DNA from: an uncultured Oscillospiraceae bacterium
Lineage (GTDB): Bacteria > Bacillota > Clostridia > Oscillospirales > Oscillospiraceae
Direction: 5' to 3'
DNA length: 64,000 nucleotides
Assembly (NCBI GenBank): GCA_944385445.1
Contig: CALWXF010000001.1
Span: 393,567-457,566 of the forward strand
Shown here: positions 61,817 through 64,000 of the stretch, in pieces
How positions within the stretch are numbered: the stretch's first letter is position 1
Layout of the letters: every line of letters starts with the position of its first letter
Made by a program: the position numbers and the translations under genes
The notes under the pieces: model-generated
Told to the model about the DNA's origin: nothing
The model's input: the letters and a program-made list of their open reading frames with translations, nothing else
Database searches by the model: none

Positions 61817-63385
61817 TTAGTTCTCCTTATACAGGTAGGAGAGAATATGAAAGCCGTCTTGGAGCTCCTCCAGCTCCAGCACATAGCGGGAACCGTTCTC
61901 ACCAGGGGTAGCGTACAGGGTCACCCGGTTGCCGTTCCGGGTTCCATAGTCACAGGACATGGTGCCGGCTGCAAAGTCACTGGTGAAATTGTACCAGGCA
62001 TCGTACTCCTCCAGATAGATGAGCTCATCTGCTCCCACCCCTGTGAGGTCTTCGGAGGTGATGCCTGCGTACTGTTCCAGAATCTGGTCCACCGTTTCTC
62101 GGGTGTAGCGGTGGATGGGTTGGGAAATGAAGGTGGCAGAGCCATAGGGCCATAGGGGGTGGGCCCTGAGGGCTTGAAGTTCGGGGGTGTTTTTGTCCAC
62201 ATCAACAACACCATCATCGGGGAAATAACGTAGGAACTGCTCTAAGTTTAAATTCTCAGGACGGTCATAGGTGGTAAACAAGAAGCTGCACAGGGGGTTG
62301 CTCACTTGGGTGCCATCGTCACGGAATTGAATGGGGTCAAACAGCTCCTCATACCGACGGATTTCTTCTTCGGACAGAAATTGAGGGGTGTTCTGGCTGG
62401 GGGCTGGGTCAGGGGTGACGATGGGGGCTGCCCCGGTGAAGGTGCAGCCTGCAGCTACCACGGCCACCAGAACCACCGCCGCCAAGGTGAGCGCTGCAGT
62501 TTTGGGCCGCTTGGCCAGCAGTAGGATGCGCTCCTTGATGTCCCGGCCCCGCCCCGTCATGCTGGTGGCGGTGAGCAGCAGATTGGAGCGGCCCTGGCAG
62601 GTCACTGCCAGCAGGGTGCGGCCATAGGAGGCTCGCTCCCCCTCACCCAACCGAGCCACCGTGGCCTCGTCACAGCACAGCTCTCCATCCCGGCTGGACA
62701 CTACAGCGGCCAGCCACACCAGGGGATTGTACCAGTGCAGAGCCAGGCACAGTCCCCGCAGGACGCTCCACAGGTAATCCCGGTGGCGGAAGTGGGTGAG
62801 CTCATGGGCCAGGGTGTGGCGCAGAAGCGTCTCGTCGGAGGCGGTCAGCGGCGTGACATAGATGCAGGGACGCACCAGACCGAACAGGCAGGGAGCGGGA
62901 ATGGCCTGGGAGACGTATACCGGAATGGAACTGCCCTCCACAGCCAGAGCACGACGACTGCGACGGAGCGTACGGGCAAACCGCACGTTCACCCCCGTCA
63001 GCCACAGCGCCACCGCCACAGCACCTGCCAGCCATATCCCGTGGAGCACTGGGGCGGGGGAGAAGGGGACATCCAGCGTCTCGTCCCCAGACTCAGGGGC
63101 GTTGACCTCTTGGTTGACTGGCGCCTCCACAGGGGAGAAGGTGGTGGTCACGTTGCCGGGAAGATGATGGACCTCCTGTTCCACCGTCTGGGTGGAGGTG
63201 ATGGGGTCCACTGCATTGAGCACACTCACTGGGGTGTGCCCCAAGCTGACAGGGAGAAGCAGCCGCACCAGCACCAGGGCCCACAGGCCATACTGGAGCC
63301 GCAGGCTTACCCTGCCTTTCAGACATTGACGTAAAATCAGAACGACGACAATCAGAACACTGGATGTTACTGCCCATTCAGTCAT
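61817..63385 (-). CDS. M56-family (BlaR1-like) sensor metallopeptidase, second pair
   Basis: A 522-residue protein. Membrane helices at about 8-25, 32-48 and 115-133 frame the cytoplasmic gluzincin domain, with zinc motif HELTH in HTLAHELTHFRHRDYLW (about residue 194) and the CCDEATV region. A further helix (about 300-318, ALTLAAVVLVAVVAAGCTF) leads to a roughly 200-residue outer domain with no domain I can name, unlike that of the first pair. It overlaps the BlaI gene by 8 bases. Confidence 0.88.
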   Translation of the reverse strand: MTEWAVTSSVLIVVVLILRQCLKGRVSLRLQYGLWALVLVRLLLPVSLGHTPVSVLNAVDPITSTQTVEQEVHHLPGNVTTTFSPVEAPVNQEVNAPESGDETLDVPFSPAPVLHGIWLAGAVAVALWLTGVNVRFARTLRRSRRALAVEGSSIPVYVSQAIPAPCLFGLVRPCIYVTPLTASDETLLRHTLAHELTHFRHRDYLWSVLRGLCLALHWYNPLVWLAAVVSSRDGELCCDEATVARLGEGERASYGRTLLAVTCQGRSNLLLTATSMTGRGRDIKERILLLAKRPKTAALTLAAVVLVAVVAAGCTFTGAAPIVTPDPAPSQNTPQFLSEEEIRRYEELFDPIQFRDDGTQVSNPLCSFLFTTYDRPENLNLEQFLRYFPDDGVVDVDKNTPELQALRAHPLWPYGSATFISQPIHRYTRETVDQILEQYAGITSEDLTGVGADELIYLEEYDAWYNFTSDFAAGTMSCDYGTRNGNRVTLYATPGENGSRYVLELEELQDGFHILSYLYKEN

Positions 63386-63767
63386 GGCGCTCCGCCTCCA
63401 ATCCTTTCAGGAGCTCGTAGAGCTCGTCCTGTTCCTGTTGGGACAGAGCCTGTTTTCGGGTCAATGCGCTGACCATCAGGCTCAGACTCCCATGATAGAC
63501 ACGGCTGAGAAAGTCCTCGGTCTCCCGCAGGGCGGCATCCTCTCGGGCCAACAGCGGGGAAAATACCTTGGGGCCTGTCTCCTCCGCTGTGCTCTTCACC
63601 GCACCCTTGGCCTCCAGGCGGCCCAGTAAGGTGAGGGTGGTGCTCCGGCTCCAGCCGCACCGCTGCTGCATGCGCTGGGTCACCTCTCGCCCGGTGAGAG
63701 GGCTCTCCTCCCACAGGCACTCCATCACCTCCCATTCCGCCTGGGTCAAGCTGATATCGTGATCCAT
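63378..63767 (-). CDS. BlaI/MecI-type repressor, second pair
   Basis: A 129-residue repressor: winged helix (LTQAEWEVMECLWEESPLTGREVTQRMQQRCGWSRSTTLTLLGRLEAKGAV) and C-terminal dimerisation part; the segment SPLLAREDA-LRETEDFLSRVYHGSL is the region where MecI/BlaI proteins are cut. The ATG at 63767 follows GGAGGG. It has its own promoter and two palindromic operators that differ from those of the first pair. Confidence 0.93.
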   Translation of the reverse strand: MDHDISLTQAEWEVMECLWEESPLTGREVTQRMQQRCGWSRSTTLTLLGRLEAKGAVKSTAEETGPKVFSPLLAREDAALRETEDFLSRVYHGSLSLMVSALTRKQALSQQEQDELYELLKGLEAERHD

Positions 63768-63786
63768 ATACGTCCCTCCTCTCTGT

Positions 63787-63836
63787 TGTCTACCTTTGTA
63801 AACACAGTATACCACGAGTGTCTACATCTGTCAACA
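63787..63836 (-). promoter_or_regulatory. Promoter and twin operators of the second BlaI/M56 pair
   Basis: On the minus strand TTGACA (63829-63834), 17 bases, TATACT (63806-63811). Palindromes TGTCTAC-N4-GTAAACA (63787-63804) and TGTCTAC-N4-GTCAACA (63819-63836) flank and overlap the promoter. The TAC...GTA core resembles classical bla/mec operators. Confidence 0.85.
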
Positions 63837-63847
63837 GAAAGAAGAAT

Positions 63848-63886
63848 AGAAAAAGTCCCGGAGACCACAGAGGGTTCCGGGACTTT
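63848..63886 (-). terminator. Terminator behind the rpsI 3' end
   Basis: A perfect 11-bp stem (63852-63862 with 63876-63886), 13-base loop, followed on the minus strand by TTTTCTATTC; 19 bases past the rpsI-type stop codon. Confidence 0.85.
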
Positions 63887-63904
63887 GAAAGAATCCAAAT
63901 GCGA

Positions 63905-64000
63905 TTAGCGCTTGGAGAACTGGGGAGCGCGACGGGCTGCCTTGAGACCGTATTTCAATCGTCTGAGCGATGATTTTCCTTGATATTCCGGGCTTTTTTG
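63905..64000 (-). pseudogene. rpsI: 3' end of rpsI (ribosomal protein S9), detached fragment or attachment site
   Basis: On the minus strand, 63908-63955 encode KYGLKAARRAPQFSKR followed by TAA (63905-63907): this is the universally conserved C-terminus of ribosomal protein S9. Upstream, where S9 should read like RDPRMKERKKYG, the frame instead encodes an unrelated stretch (QKSPEYQGKSSLRRL). The match therefore ends at about 63955, and the intact gene must be elsewhere. The 3' end of rpsI is a known insertion site of integrative elements, so this looks like the chromosomal-side attachment site of an element that lies to the right of the window. Confidence 0.75.

Overview
The window reads as chromosomal DNA of a high-GC, spore-forming member of the Firmicutes. 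Sporulation genes (spmA, spmB, spoIIE), an AbrB-type regulator, a GerMN lipoprotein, gut-type surface glycosidases and G+C-rich coding sequence fit an intestinal Oscillospiraceae/Ruminococcaceae-type bacterium (Flavonifractor/Lawsonibacter-like). That placement is inference; no rRNA or tRNA gene is visible.

Layout. 1-8.0 kb: end of rsmI, an AbrB-type switch, spmAB, a CorC/HlyC-type membrane protein, a divergent EF-G paralogue, and a dusB - ECF sigma - anti-sigma operon. 8-21 kb: spoIIE, a MocR-type regulator divergent from an ECF vitamin-transporter S component, two related tiny ORFs, a D,D-carboxypeptidase, a ComEA-like protein, a response regulator/histidine kinase/GerMN lipoprotein operon, metY, a sugar-nucleotidyltransferase and a WYL regulator. 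21-30 kb: pyrE-radC, uvrB, ybaK, an aldo/keto reductase and uvrA, with a hairpin-rich segment between two versions of the uvrB 3' end. 30-40 kb: M32 peptidase, YwlG-like protein, XRE-TPR regulator plus MFS transporter, YetF-like protein, an antibiotic-resistance-type ABC-F protein with a complete attenuator leader, a MATE exporter, and a wall-anchored SGNH hydrolase. 40-49 kb: two very large sortase-anchored glycosidases (GH20 and GH84) for host N-acetyl-hexosamine glycans. 49-64 kb: codBA, two BlaI/M56 sensor-repressor pairs with different operators, a CPBP protease, an ABC exporter behind a leader peptide and an SD-masking hairpin, a LysR-controlled DUF3737/cyclophilin-like operon, glycerate kinase, and at the right edge a fragment of the rpsI 3' end.

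The main themes are envelope-stress and antibiotic response (ABC-F, MATE, MFS, ABC exporter, two M56/BlaI pairs, ECF sigma/anti-sigma, DacA), with RNA-based control in at least two leaders; host-glycan use at the cell surface; and two places (uvrB 3' end, rpsI 3' end) where duplicated gene ends mark past DNA insertion. The strongest candidates for something new are the ABC-F attenuator with a three-codon upstream ORF (37.0-37.26 kb), the leader-peptide hairpin in front of the ABC exporter (57.7 kb), the synonymously diverged uvrB tail duplication (24.6-24.8 kb), and the rpsI tail at the window end, which suggests an integrative element just outside.
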